Origin: Affinundibacterium baiyunense
GTDB taxonomy: Bacteria; Pseudomonadota; Gammaproteobacteria; Burkholderiales; Burkholderiaceae_D
DNA length: 64,000 nt
Reading direction: 5' to 3'
NCBI RefSeq assembly: GCF_018139645.1
Contig: NZ_JAGSPM010000006.1
Span: forward strand, 1-64,000
The notes under the pieces were generated by a model. It saw only the letters and a program-made list of their open reading frames with translations. It was not told the DNA's origin and made no database searches. The position numbers were made by a program, and so were the translations under genes. Below, one piece after another: positions 54,925-64,000 of the stretch (its first letter is position 1; the number at the start of each line of letters is the position of its first letter).

Positions 54925-55557
54925 ATGTCGAGAACTTGGGAATTAGAGGATGTGTCTGGTCGAGCAATTGAGGCTCCCTATACTTTTTACTTGCCATCCG
55001 CACAGTTGATTGCGCAATTGCAAGTTGGGGATCTGGTGAAATTGATCTTTCAATGCGAGATTGAAAACGAAGATGGTTATTCAGCTGAGCGTATGTGGGT
55101 GGAAATCACTTCTCGCGTAGGCGATGAGTTTGTTGGTAGGTTAGATAACTCACCGCGATTTATCGCTGATTTGCAAGTCAATGACGAGATTCGTTTTTCT
55201 GCTTGCCATATCATTCAATCACAAAGAGATGATCCTGTTCCTAGCTTGGCTGATCAGTACACCGAGCGTTGTTTTGTAACTAGTGCAGTATGGAAGGACA
55301 GACGTCCGGTGCGTGTCTTGTATCGCGAGACTTTGGATGAGGAAGACATTGCGCGTCGATATAGTGGCTGGACTTTGGCTGCGGGTGATGAAACTGACGA
55401 ATATTGCGATAACCCTGATAATTGGCATTTCGTGTCTCTTGGTGCAGTGTTGAATTTGGACGATCAGTATAGAGCCCTGATTGATCTGCCATTCACGCAT
55501 GAAGTTGAATATGTGTGGAACCCGCAAACCGAGACCTTTGACGAGCAAAGCACTTAA
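54925..55557 (+). CDS. DUF2314-DUF2185 (Imm33-like) fusion protein
   Basis: A 210-residue cytoplasmic protein with two parts. Residues about 15-100 match DUF2314: LQVGDLVKLIFQ, AERMWVEITSRVGDEFVGRLDN. Residues about 110-205 match DUF2185/Imm33: RCFVTSAVWKDRRPVRVLYRE, SGWTLAAGDETDEYCDNPDNW (in part), VSLGAVLNLD. Imm33 domains occur as immunity proteins in polymorphic-toxin loci, but no toxin gene is adjacent. No strong Shine-Dalgarno sequence is visible. Confidence 0.75.
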   Translation: MSRTWELEDVSGRAIEAPYTFYLPSAQLIAQLQVGDLVKLIFQCEIENEDGYSAERMWVEITSRVGDEFVGRLDNSPRFIADLQVNDEIRFSACHIIQSQRDDPVPSLADQYTERCFVTSAVWKDRRPVRVLYRETLDEEDIARRYSGWTLAAGDETDEYCDNPDNWHFVSLGAVLNLDDQYRALIDLPFTHEVEYVWNPQTETFDEQST

Positions 55558-55619
55558 TCAACGCACTCGATCAATGATACCGATATCTCCAATTCACTCA
55601 TTTGCTAAGGTGTCTGAAA

Positions 55620-55910
55620 ATGCATCCGGAAAAAGTTTGTCGTGAGCGCCTGCGGGTATTGACTGACTTACCTAATATTGGGAAGGAGGGGGCTGCAGAT
55701 CTGGTGTTGCTTGGCATTACCCATCCAGACCAGATAGTCGGCCGTGATCCATTGCAGATGTATCATGACTTGTGTCGATTGACTCAACAAAGGCACGATC
55801 CTTGTGTGATAGATGTATTTATGTCGATTACACGGTTTATGGATGGTGAGCCAGCGCGCGCATGGTGGTGTTTTACAGAGGAGCGCAAACGTCTGGTCGC
55901 AAGTGCTTAA
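55620..55910 (+). CDS. Cdd1-like helix-hairpin-helix protein
   Basis: A 96-residue protein resembling the pathogenicity-locus (Cdd1) family: LRVLTDLPNIGKEGAADLVLLGI (in part) forms an HhH-like segment, then PLQMYHDLCRLTQQRHDPCVIDVFMSITRFMDG. The ATG at 55620 with AAGG is preferred to a TTG at 55602. HhH segments commonly bind nucleic acid, but the role here is unknown. It sits 62 bases after the DUF2314-DUF2185 gene, possibly co-transcribed. Confidence 0.75.
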   Translation: MHPEKVCRERLRVLTDLPNIGKEGAADLVLLGITHPDQIVGRDPLQMYHDLCRLTQQRHDPCVIDVFMSITRFMDGEPARAWWCFTEERKRLVASA

Positions 55911-56432
55911 TTTGAATTCCTAGTCGTTGGTATTTGCGTGAGAGAGCAAATTGCGATGTCAATAAGCTTCATTGCCACAGTGATTGTGGGCTGGCATTCG
56001 AGGGCTGGTAGTTGTCTGGATCGAAATTTCTTTCTACACGTCTAATCGAAAAATCATTTTGGTCTTGTTTAATAATACCTTTGGGATTGTTAAATGCGCC
56101 TATCAAAATAAATTCGGCTTAGTTTTCGCTTGGTTTCAAACTTTCGCCTGAATTTCGAGTCTAAAACCGACAATTTCGTGTCTTATGCCATTTTTTATAT
56201 CGCAAAAAGCGATTTTTATCATCGTTGCTGACTCTAAGTTCATTTATTTTGCATGATTTTGTGCGGCGCAAAAGAATTTAATTTGATTATTTGTGGTTTT
56301 GTTGAATTAAATTCCAACATTTTAACAATGTATCAAATTTAATTATTTCGTTACATTTTTCATAGCACGGGAAGACAACTCGATTTCTCGTTCTGGTTTA
56401 CAATCTCACCTTTATTTCAGAAATTGATCGTC
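55911..56432. other. AT-rich intergenic region upstream of the mla operon
   Basis: 522 bases without a convincing ORF. It should hold the mlaF promoter toward the right end. A short hairpin ATCGC-AAAAA-GCGAT followed by TTTTAT (56199-56217) could be a weak terminator for the upstream genes. Several direct AATTTAATT-type motifs reflect base composition. Confidence 0.4.
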
Positions 56433-57248
56433 GTGCCCAATCTAGTTGAAATTCGTGATTTGCAGTTTGGCTATGGCAACCGGAATATTTTGTCCGGTTT
56501 GAACATGGATTTTCCGCGCGGCAAAGTGATTGCCGTCATGGGTGGTTCTGGTTCAGGTAAGACCACTATCCTGCGTTTGATTGGCGGACAGATCGCGCCT
56601 CAGCGTGGTCATGTGTCCGTCAATGGTGAAATTGTTCATCATCTCAAAACAGAGGGGCTGTATGCCCTGCGTCGTAAGATGGGCATGCTGTTTCAGCATG
56701 GCGCTTTGTTCACTGATCTGAGTGTGTTTGATAATGTCGCCTTCCCACTGCGAGAGCATGCCAAGTTATCAGACAGCATGATTCAGGATTTGGTGATGAT
56801 GAAGCTGAACGCAGTTGGTTTGCGTAACGCGGCGAAGTTAAAGCCATCGGAAATTTCTGGTGGGATGGCGCGCCGTGTCGCTTTAGCGCGAGCAGTTGCA
56901 CTTGATCCGCAGTTGATTATGTATGACGAACCATTTGCAGGACTAGATCCCATTTCTATGGGGGTGACGGCCACTTTGATTCGCAATTTAAATAACGCGC
57001 TTGGCTCCACAAGTATTTTGGTGTCTCATGATGTGCATGAGACTTTTATTATTGCCGATTACGTGTATTTTTTATCGCAAGGAAAAATTGTCGCGCAAGG
57101 CACGCCAAAGGAAATGTTGGAATCAACCGATCCATACGTCAAACAATTCGTGCATGCAGAAAGCGATGGTCCTGTTCCTTTCCACTACCCAGGCAAATCG
57201 ATGGCTGACGAGCTTGGCCTGAAGCGACATTCTGGAGATGCGACATGA
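56433..57248 (+). CDS. mlaF: Phospholipid ABC transporter ATP-binding protein MlaF
   Basis: A 271-residue ATPase driving lipid movement between the inner and outer membranes. Walker A MGGSGSGKTT (about residue 35), signature SEISGGMARR, Walker B LIMYDEPFAGLDP, and LVSHDVHET. No in-frame ATG is upstream; GTG at 56433 (MPNLVEI) fits family N-termini better than TTG at 56424, but neither has a clear ribosome-binding site. It overlaps mlaE by four bases. Confidence 0.93.
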   Translation: MPNLVEIRDLQFGYGNRNILSGLNMDFPRGKVIAVMGGSGSGKTTILRLIGGQIAPQRGHVSVNGEIVHHLKTEGLYALRRKMGMLFQHGALFTDLSVFDNVAFPLREHAKLSDSMIQDLVMMKLNAVGLRNAAKLKPSEISGGMARRVALARAVALDPQLIMYDEPFAGLDPISMGVTATLIRNLNNALGSTSILVSHDVHETFIIADYVYFLSQGKIVAQGTPKEMLESTDPYVKQFVHAESDGPVPFHYPGKSMADELGLKRHSGDAT

Positions 57249-58024
57249 TGACACAGTTAATTAGTCGCCTCGGTCAATTCACCCGCGAGACCATCGAAAA
57301 TCTCGGCCATGCTAGCCGCAGTTTTGTCAGCATCGTGATTAATTCTCCTAGCCTATGGCGTCGGCCGCAATTGATCGCTGATCAGGTGCATTTCATCGGC
57401 AACTATTCATTGGTGATCATCGCGATTTCGGGTCTGTTTGTTGGTTTCGTACTCGGCTATCAAGGTTATTACACCTTGAATCGTTATGGTTCAGAAGAAG
57501 CATTGGGTTTGCTGGTTGCCTTGTCCCTTGTACGCGAGCTTGGACCAGTCGTTACAGCTTTGCTGTTTGCTGGTCGGGCAGGTACTTCATTAACTGCGGA
57601 AATCGGTTTAATGAAGGCTGGTGAGCAATTGGCGGCGATGGAGATGATGGCGGTCAATCCGCTGCAACGTGTGGTTGCACCGCGCTTTATTGCAGGCGTT
57701 ATTGCTTTGCCGATTTTGACTTTAATTTTTAATGCGATGGGCATCATCGGCGGTTACTTAGTTGGCGTGTCGCTGATTGGTGTCGATAGCGGTTCCTTCT
57801 GGTCGCAGATGCAAGCTGGTGTCGATATCTGGGGGGATCTTGGTAACGGCATTATTAAGAGTATCGTGTTCGGATTTGCAGTCACTTTTGTCGCCTTGTA
57901 TCAAGGTTACGAAGCGACGCCAACACCTGAAGGTGTGGCACGTGCGACTACGCGGACGGTAGTCATTTCTTCTTTGCTGGTACTGTGGTTGGATTTCTTG
58001 CTAACCGCATGGATGTTCCAATAA
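57245..58024 (+). CDS. mlaE: Phospholipid ABC transporter permease MlaE
   Basis: A 259-residue inner-membrane permease with about six hydrophobic segments. It has family landmarks GLFVGFVLGYQGYYTL, LVRELGPVVTALLFAGRAG and ALYQGYEATPTPEGVARATT (in part). It starts in an ATGA overlap with mlaF, so the two are coupled. mlaD follows after 97 bases. Confidence 0.95.
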   Translation: MMTQLISRLGQFTRETIENLGHASRSFVSIVINSPSLWRRPQLIADQVHFIGNYSLVIIAISGLFVGFVLGYQGYYTLNRYGSEEALGLLVALSLVRELGPVVTALLFAGRAGTSLTAEIGLMKAGEQLAAMEMMAVNPLQRVVAPRFIAGVIALPILTLIFNAMGIIGGYLVGVSLIGVDSGSFWSQMQAGVDIWGDLGNGIIKSIVFGFAVTFVALYQGYEATPTPEGVARATTRTVVISSLLVLWLDFLLTAWMFQ

Positions 58025-58121
58025 AGCGCATTCTGAGTTTGGCTTTGAGTTTGAATTTGAATTTATACAATCGCACTGATGGCGACAATGTCACGGTGGA
58101 TTTTGGTAAGAGGTAAAAATA

Positions 58122-58595
58122 ATGCAAAAAAAATCAATCGACTTTTGGGTAGGCATTTTCGTCCTGCTAGGTGCGGTATCTTTATTATTTTTGGCTTTGA
58201 AGGCGGGCAATATGAGCAGCCTGTCTTTCGAACAAACGTATGAGGTTACTACCAAGTTCGACAATATTGGTGGATTAAAACCAAACGCTGCCGTGAAGAG
58301 TGCAGGGGTTGTAGTCGGGCGTGTTAGCTCGATTAATTTTGACGACAAGACTTTTCAAGCAACAGTGACGCTAAAAATGGAAAAGCGTTATAGCTTTCCC
58401 AAAGACACTTCTGCAAAAATTTTAACGGCTGGCTTGTTAGGCGAACAGTATATTGGATTGGAAGCGGGTGGCGATGTGAAGAATTTAGCAGCAGGCGACA
58501 AAATTACGATGACGCAGTCAGCAGTAGTTTTGGAAAACTTGATTAGCCAGTTCTTGTTCAGCAAAGCCGCTGAAGGCAAGGAAGAACAAAAATGA
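58122..58595 (+). CDS. mlaD: Phospholipid transport MCE protein MlaD
   Basis: A 157-residue protein with one N-terminal transmembrane helix (VGIFVLLGAVSLLFLAL) and a periplasmic MCE domain (TTKFDNIGGLKPNAAVKSAGVVVG, in part; ILTAGLLGEQYIGLE). MlaD hexamers form the lipid channel on the FE complex. It overlaps mlaA by four bases, so its expression is coupled to the outer-membrane lipoprotein. Length is normal. Confidence 0.95.
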   Translation: MQKKSIDFWVGIFVLLGAVSLLFLALKAGNMSSLSFEQTYEVTTKFDNIGGLKPNAAVKSAGVVVGRVSSINFDDKTFQATVTLKMEKRYSFPKDTSAKILTAGLLGEQYIGLEAGGDVKNLAAGDKITMTQSAVVLENLISQFLFSKAAEGKEEQK

Positions 58596-59380
58596 GTTTC
58601 CAGTTTTTAAATCGTATACAACTAAGTAGTTTTGCTTTACGCGTGCTTATTTTGTGCGCAATTGGTTTAAGTATGACTGCTTGCTCAACGGTGACAAAAG
58701 TCAAATCGAAAGCATTGGTGACCTTAGAAAAAGTGAGCGAAACCACAGGTATCGGAAATAATCCGGATGATCCTTTGGAAGGCTTTAATCGCTCTATGTT
58801 TAATTTCAATGAGAGCCTAGATGCCTCTGTTTTGAAACCAACTGCGCAAGCATACCAATCCGTTACGCCTGATTTTGTGCAAACAGGGATTGGCAACTTC
58901 TTTAGTAATATTGGCGACGTTTGGACCGCGGTAAATAATGTTTTGCAAGGTAATATCGGTGACGGCGTGAATGATATTTTACGTTTTGGCGTCAACACGA
59001 CCTTTGGATTGGCAGGCTTGATTGATATTGCAAGTGCAGCGGGTATGCCTAAACATCGTGCTGACTTTGGGCAAACGTTAGGCGTGTGGGGTGTTCCTTC
59101 TGGGCCGTTTGTGATGTTGCCTGTGTTAGGTGCATCAACCTTGCGAGATACGATAGCGACGCCAATTGACTTCAAAGGCGATATTTTGTATTCGAAAACA
59201 TCAACCGCAGTGAAAAATTCGACTTCGGTATTGAAAGTGATCGACAAGCGCGCTGCCGCTTTAGATGCAGTTAGTTTGATTGAAGAGGCTGCTCTTGATA
59301 AGTATGTATTCATTCGCGGTGCTTACTTGCAAAGAAGAGAGAGTCAAATTAGTGCAGGTAAAAAAGAAGAGCAGGAATAA
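58592..59380 (+). CDS. mlaA: Outer-membrane phospholipid transport lipoprotein MlaA (VacJ)
   Basis: A 262-residue lipoprotein (lipobox SMTACSTV, Cys31 by this start). The VacJ domain has DDPLEGFNRSMFNFNESLD (about residues 55-73), GIGNFFSNIGDVWTAVNNVLQG (in part) and DFGQTLGVWGVPSGPF. MlaA removes misplaced phospholipid from the outer leaflet. Its place between mlaD and mlaC differs from the enterobacterial arrangement, where it is unlinked, and is common in betaproteobacteria. Confidence 0.95.
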   Translation: MSFQFLNRIQLSSFALRVLILCAIGLSMTACSTVTKVKSKALVTLEKVSETTGIGNNPDDPLEGFNRSMFNFNESLDASVLKPTAQAYQSVTPDFVQTGIGNFFSNIGDVWTAVNNVLQGNIGDGVNDILRFGVNTTFGLAGLIDIASAAGMPKHRADFGQTLGVWGVPSGPFVMLPVLGASTLRDTIATPIDFKGDILYSKTSTAVKNSTSVLKVIDKRAAALDAVSLIEEAALDKYVFIRGAYLQRRESQISAGKKEEQE

Positions 59381-59483
59381 GCCGAGATTAATCAACTTGG
59401 TGAACTTGCTGAATCTGCATTAATTGTTTAAAGGTGTAAGGGGAGATTGGAAAAGCGTCAACCAAATGTCCGTAGCCGTAGTT

Positions 59484-59538
59484 AAGGTAAAAGTAAGGTA
59501 AAAGTAAGGTTCAAGTAAGGCTAAAGTAAAGTCAAAGC
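59484..59538 (+). repeat. Degenerate 11-bp tandem repeats between mlaA and mlaC
   Basis: Five adjacent units: AAGGTAAAAGT twice, AAGGTTCAAGT, AAGGCTAAAGT, then a degenerate AAAGTCAAAGC. They lie about 60-113 bases before the mlaC start, within the 216-base gap. The units contain AAGG, and the array could form an A-rich leader or simply reflect slippage. Confidence 0.85.
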
Positions 59539-59596
59539 AACCTCAAACTGCAGTCTATGGATTTATTCCACAAGTAATCTCACAAATCAGGAAAAT

Positions 59597-60226
59597 ATGA
59601 TGAAGAAAATTAGTCGTTTTTTAGTTAGTCTTTTTATCGGTGTTAGTTTGATCGGTGCTGTCCAAGCGCAAGAAGCACCGGATGTTTTGATTAAACGCTT
59701 GAGTACCGAGATCATCGATGCAGCGAAGACCGATAAAGATATTCAGTCTGGTAATCGTCAACGTATTAATGATCTGGTCGAAACTAAAGTTTTGCCACAT
59801 ATTAATTTCGAACGGATGACATCGTTAGCCGTGAGCAAAAGCTGGCGTACCGCTACGCCAGAGCAACAGAAACAATTGGTGACGGAATTTCGCACTTTGT
59901 TGATTCACACCTATTCAGGTGCGATTACACAAATTCGTGATCAACGTGTTGAATTTAAGCCTTTCCGCAGTGCTCCAGATGATACTGAAGTGGAAGTGAA
60001 AAGCTTGGTGATTCAAACACGTGGCGAGCCTTTGCAATTGAGCTACCGTTTGGAAAAAACAGCGTCTGGCTGGAAAATTTTTGACATCAATGTTTTAGGT
60101 GCATGGTTGGTCGAAACCTACAAAGGTAGCTTCTCAGCAGAAGTGAACAAGAGTGGTGTCGATGGTTTGATCAAAACTTTGATCGAGAAAAACAAGAAGT
60201 TGGCAGCAGCGCCTGCTAAGAAATAA
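59597..60226 (+). CDS. mlaC: Periplasmic phospholipid-binding protein MlaC
   Basis: A 209-residue periplasmic carrier shuttling phospholipid between MlaA and MlaD. Signal peptide KKISRFLVSLFIGVSLIGAVQA; the mature protein has the Tol-Tol-Ttg2 pattern (INDLVETKVLPHINFERMTSLAVSKSWR, in part; LQLSYRLEKTASGWKIFDINVLGAWLV, in part). A second ATG lies at 59600. It follows mlaA after a 216-base gap with tandem repeats, so it may be separately tuned. Confidence 0.95.
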   Translation: MMKKISRFLVSLFIGVSLIGAVQAQEAPDVLIKRLSTEIIDAAKTDKDIQSGNRQRINDLVETKVLPHINFERMTSLAVSKSWRTATPEQQKQLVTEFRTLLIHTYSGAITQIRDQRVEFKPFRSAPDDTEVEVKSLVIQTRGEPLQLSYRLEKTASGWKIFDINVLGAWLVETYKGSFSAEVNKSGVDGLIKTLIEKNKKLAAAPAKK

Positions 60227-60252
60227 TTATTTATTTAACGTCGGAGTCCAGC

Positions 60253-60537
60253 ATGGTCTTGCAAGATCAAGAATTAAGTTTGCGTAACGCAGTATCCGTG
60301 TCAGAGGCGGGTTTGCAAGCGATTCATGCTGGCTCAAATCAAATCGATATGTCGCCATTGAAGGCGGTAGATTCGAGCGCGGTTGCAGTAATGCTTGCGT
60401 GGCAACGCCAGGCGCAATCCTCCAATCAACAATTGCAATTTGTTGGTGTCCCTGCAAGCTTGATGAGCTTAATTTCTCTTTATGGTTTGACTGAGTTCTT
60501 TGACTTGGTCGAGGCCACTTCATTTGAGCGACATTGA
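60253..60537 (+). CDS. mlaB: STAS-domain protein MlaB
   Basis: A 94-residue cytoplasmic STAS protein that stabilises the MlaFE complex. The STAS core reads QIDMSPLKAVDSSAVAVMLAWQRQA, given here in part: LKAVDSSAVAVML, with a conserved Ser-Ser at the usual regulatory position. It follows mlaC by 26 bases and completes the operon. Confidence 0.9.
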   Translation: MVLQDQELSLRNAVSVSEAGLQAIHAGSNQIDMSPLKAVDSSAVAVMLAWQRQAQSSNQQLQFVGVPASLMSLISLYGLTEFFDLVEATSFERH

Positions 60538-60751
60538 TCCTCATATCTTTTATACCGATTGTCTATACAAGTGCTGCAATAAAGCGCAACCCATAATCGG
60601 ACAAAATCCCCTATAATCTCGTGTTTTCACGGCAATTGTCGTGAACTTGTTAGATATTTTCTTGAGCTGCTTGAACAGTAAAATCGGATGAAGCATCCAT
60701 GTTTTGACTGCTTGAGAGTTCGTAATCAATGCGCTGAAGCGCGAATGCCAC

Positions 60752-61693
60752 ATGGCTGCCATACAAATTAGTAATGTACAAAAATCCTATCAGTCTGCAG
60801 GCAAAAAGCTACAGGCTCTAGGTGGTGTTTCACTTGCGATTGAAGAAGGCGAGTTTTTTGGTTTACTTGGTCCAAATGGCGCAGGTAAGACAACCTTAAT
60901 TTCGATTATTGCCGGTTTGAATCGTGCTGACTCTGGCCAAGTTTTGGTGCAAGGACATGATGTCGTGCGCGACTACCGTGCTGCGCGCAGCAAGCTCGGT
61001 GTGGTGCCGCAAGAATTGGTGTTTGATCCATTCTTCACGGTGCGTGAAACCCTGCGTTTGCAATCTGGTTATTTCGGCATTAAAAATAATGATGCGTGGA
61101 TCGACGAGGTCATGGAAAACCTTGATCTAACGAATAAAGCCGATGCAAATATGCGGGCTTTATCGGGTGGTATGAAGCGCCGTGTTTTAGTCGCACAAGC
61201 ATTGGTGCATAAACCACCAGTGATTATTTTGGACGAGCCGACTGCGGGTGTGGATGTGGAGTTGCGTCAAACTTTGTGGAAGTTCATTTCGCGCCTAAAT
61301 CGTGAAGGACATACCATTGTTTTGACTACGCACTATTTGGAAGAAGCACAAGCTTTGTGTAATCGGGTCGCAATGTTGAAAGCCGGTAAAGTTGTCGCTC
61401 TCGATACCATGTCTGCGCTGATTAAGCGTATTTCCGGTTCACAAATGAAAGTGCAACTGGCGCAAAGCGCATTGTCAGCACCCTTGCCATCTTCATTGCA
61501 CAATCTGATTATCCCTGCAGATACGCAAGCCGAGGCGAATAGCTTTGCTTTACGGATTACGAATTACGCTGAGGTTGAGCCGATATTGGCGAATCTGCGT
61601 CAAGCGGGTTGCGTGATTGAGGATCTGCAATTGCAACAAGCCGATCTGGAAGATGTGTTCTTACAAATTATGGGTGGAGGAAATCCGCAATGA
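60752..61693 (+). CDS. ABC-2 type exporter ATP-binding protein
   Basis: A 313-residue ATPase of the YadG/CcmA-like type. Walker A LGPNGAGKTT (about residue 37), signature ALSGGMKRR, Walker B VIILDEPTAGVD, and LTTHYLEEA. The C-terminal 70 residues are the usual extension of this family. It overlaps the permease gene by four bases. The substrate is unknown; the pair is conserved next to mla in Burkholderiales. Confidence 0.88.
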   Translation: MAAIQISNVQKSYQSAGKKLQALGGVSLAIEEGEFFGLLGPNGAGKTTLISIIAGLNRADSGQVLVQGHDVVRDYRAARSKLGVVPQELVFDPFFTVRETLRLQSGYFGIKNNDAWIDEVMENLDLTNKADANMRALSGGMKRRVLVAQALVHKPPVIILDEPTAGVDVELRQTLWKFISRLNREGHTIVLTTHYLEEAQALCNRVAMLKAGKVVALDTMSALIKRISGSQMKVQLAQSALSAPLPSSLHNLIIPADTQAEANSFALRITNYAEVEPILANLRQAGCVIEDLQLQQADLEDVFLQIMGGGNPQ

Positions 61694-62442
61694 TAGGCTT
61701 CCGCACCTTATTGTATAAAGAAGTTTTGCGCTTCTGGAAAGTCGCAACGCAGACCATCACCGCACCGATTATGACGGCGATGATGTATCTGTTGATTTTC
61801 GGTCAGGCGCTCGAAGGCCACGTCAAAGTGCATGGCGTCACTTACATGGCATTTTTGATTCCAGGATTGGTGATGATGAGCGTTTTGCAGAACGCGTTTG
61901 CGAATGCATCTTCATCGTTGATTCAATCCAAAATTACCGGTAATTTGGTATTTATCATGTTGCCACCGTTGTCGCATTGGGAAATGTTTTTTGCCTATGT
62001 GTTGGCGGCGGTCGTGCGCGGACTTGCCGTTGGTTTAGGTGTGTTTGTAGTGACCGCATGGTTTGCACACTTGAGTTTTAGTGCGCCTTTATGGATCGCC
62101 TTATTTGCTTTGATGAGTGCCTTCGTGCTCGGTACGATGGGATTAATCGTTGGTATTTGGGCAGAGAAATTCGATCAGCTCGCTGGTTTTCAGAATTTTG
62201 TAATCGTGCCAGCAACTTTTTTGTCGGGCGTGTTTTATTCGATCAATTCACTGCCGCCGATTTGGCAAACCATTTCGCATTTCAATCCCTTCTTCTATAT
62301 GATTGATGGCTTCCGTTATGGCTTTACTGGCCAGTCAGATGTCGATCCTGTACGTAGTCTTGTGATTGTGACGATTTTCTTGTTGGCATTGACGGCGGTT
62401 GCGATGCAGATGCTGCGTAGTGGTTATAAACTACGCCACTAA
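61690..62442 (+). CDS. ABC-2 type exporter permease
   Basis: A 250-residue membrane protein of the YadH/ABC-2 family with about six hydrophobic helices (MTAMMYLLIFGQAL, GLAVGLGVFVVTAWF, ALTAVAMQMLRSGYKL). It starts in an ATGA overlap with the ATPase. The family-typical FLSGVFYSINSLPPIWQ precedes the last helices. Confidence 0.88.
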   Translation: MIGFRTLLYKEVLRFWKVATQTITAPIMTAMMYLLIFGQALEGHVKVHGVTYMAFLIPGLVMMSVLQNAFANASSSLIQSKITGNLVFIMLPPLSHWEMFFAYVLAAVVRGLAVGLGVFVVTAWFAHLSFSAPLWIALFALMSAFVLGTMGLIVGIWAEKFDQLAGFQNFVIVPATFLSGVFYSINSLPPIWQTISHFNPFFYMIDGFRYGFTGQSDVDPVRSLVIVTIFLLALTAVAMQMLRSGYKLRH

Positions 62443-62511
62443 TTAGAAGATGAAATAAGCTTGTTTCGCACTTAAGAATTCATTTTAAAAAATATTTTAG
62501 AAAGACCTATC

Positions 62512-63998
<1,487 letters not shown>

Positions 63999-64000
63999 GC

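Noticed and set aside
56199-56217. Strong terminator or small RNA in the mla upstream region
   Set aside because: The stem has only five base pairs in an AT-rich context; mentioned only as weak.
58558-59313. 251-codon minus-strand frame opposite mlaA
   Set aside because: It is antisense to a well-supported mlaA and has no family features.

Overview
The window looks like chromosome of a betaproteobacterium, most likely Burkholderiales near Oxalobacteraceae (Undibacterium-like). This is an inference from gene content: an mlaF-E-D-A-C-B cluster followed by an ABC-2 exporter, a BolA-like gene and murA; a nasT / nrtABD / nirBD / nasA nitrate cluster; and a Y1-transposase-like protein of a type common in that order. 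Base composition is moderate (about half G+C by eye). No rRNA, tRNA or CRISPR array was recognised.

Layout. 0.2-4.6 kb: a lipoprotein with a transglutaminase-like domain and TPRs, an NAD(P)-binding oxidoreductase with a divergent LysR regulator, and a TerC-like membrane protein. 4.7-14.7 kb, all minus strand: nitrate assimilation. NasT lies upstream of nrtA; the nrtA leader has a sigma-54 promoter and an intrinsic terminator, the arrangement expected for NasT antitermination. Transporter (nrtABD), nitrite reductase (nirBD) and nitrate reductase (nasA) follow in order. 14.9-19.3 kb: an unknown small gene, an intact Y1/RAYT-like transposase that has lost its catalytic residues, and several enzymes and lipoproteins. 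19.6-27.4 kb: a very large propeller-sensor histidine kinase, an unknown secreted protein, and a NarL-type regulator with its 7TM kinase. 27.4-34.4 kb: an accessory region with a membrane glutaredoxin, a six-cysteine secreted peptide, an RTX/DUF4214 protein, small orphan exported proteins, and an IS1111-type insertion sequence lying against integron-cassette recombination-site sequence beside a DUF4304 gene cassette. 35-41.3 kb: gltBD. 41.6-49.1 kb: a second giant sensor kinase and a YtrA-type GntR regulator with an ABC exporter. 49.3-54.5 kb: a complete branched-chain 2-oxoacid dehydrogenase operon (E1alpha, E1beta, E2, E3). 54.9-55.9 kb: a DUF2314-DUF2185 fusion and a Cdd1-like helix-hairpin-helix protein. 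56.4-64.0 kb: the mla phospholipid-transport operon, an ABC-2 exporter, ibaG and murA.

The most notable pattern is a REP-pair (BIME-like) element present three times. Each copy sits exactly between two genes for subunits of one enzyme (nirB|nirD, gltB|gltD, E2|E3). Each is built from one GAGGG-type and one AAGGG-type hairpin, and in every case the GAGGG type comes first in the transcript. The same window carries a catalytically dead relative of the transposases that normally mobilise REP sequences. A second accessory signal is the IS1111 element within a split attC-like site, next to a cassette gene whose stop codon overlaps its recombination core.
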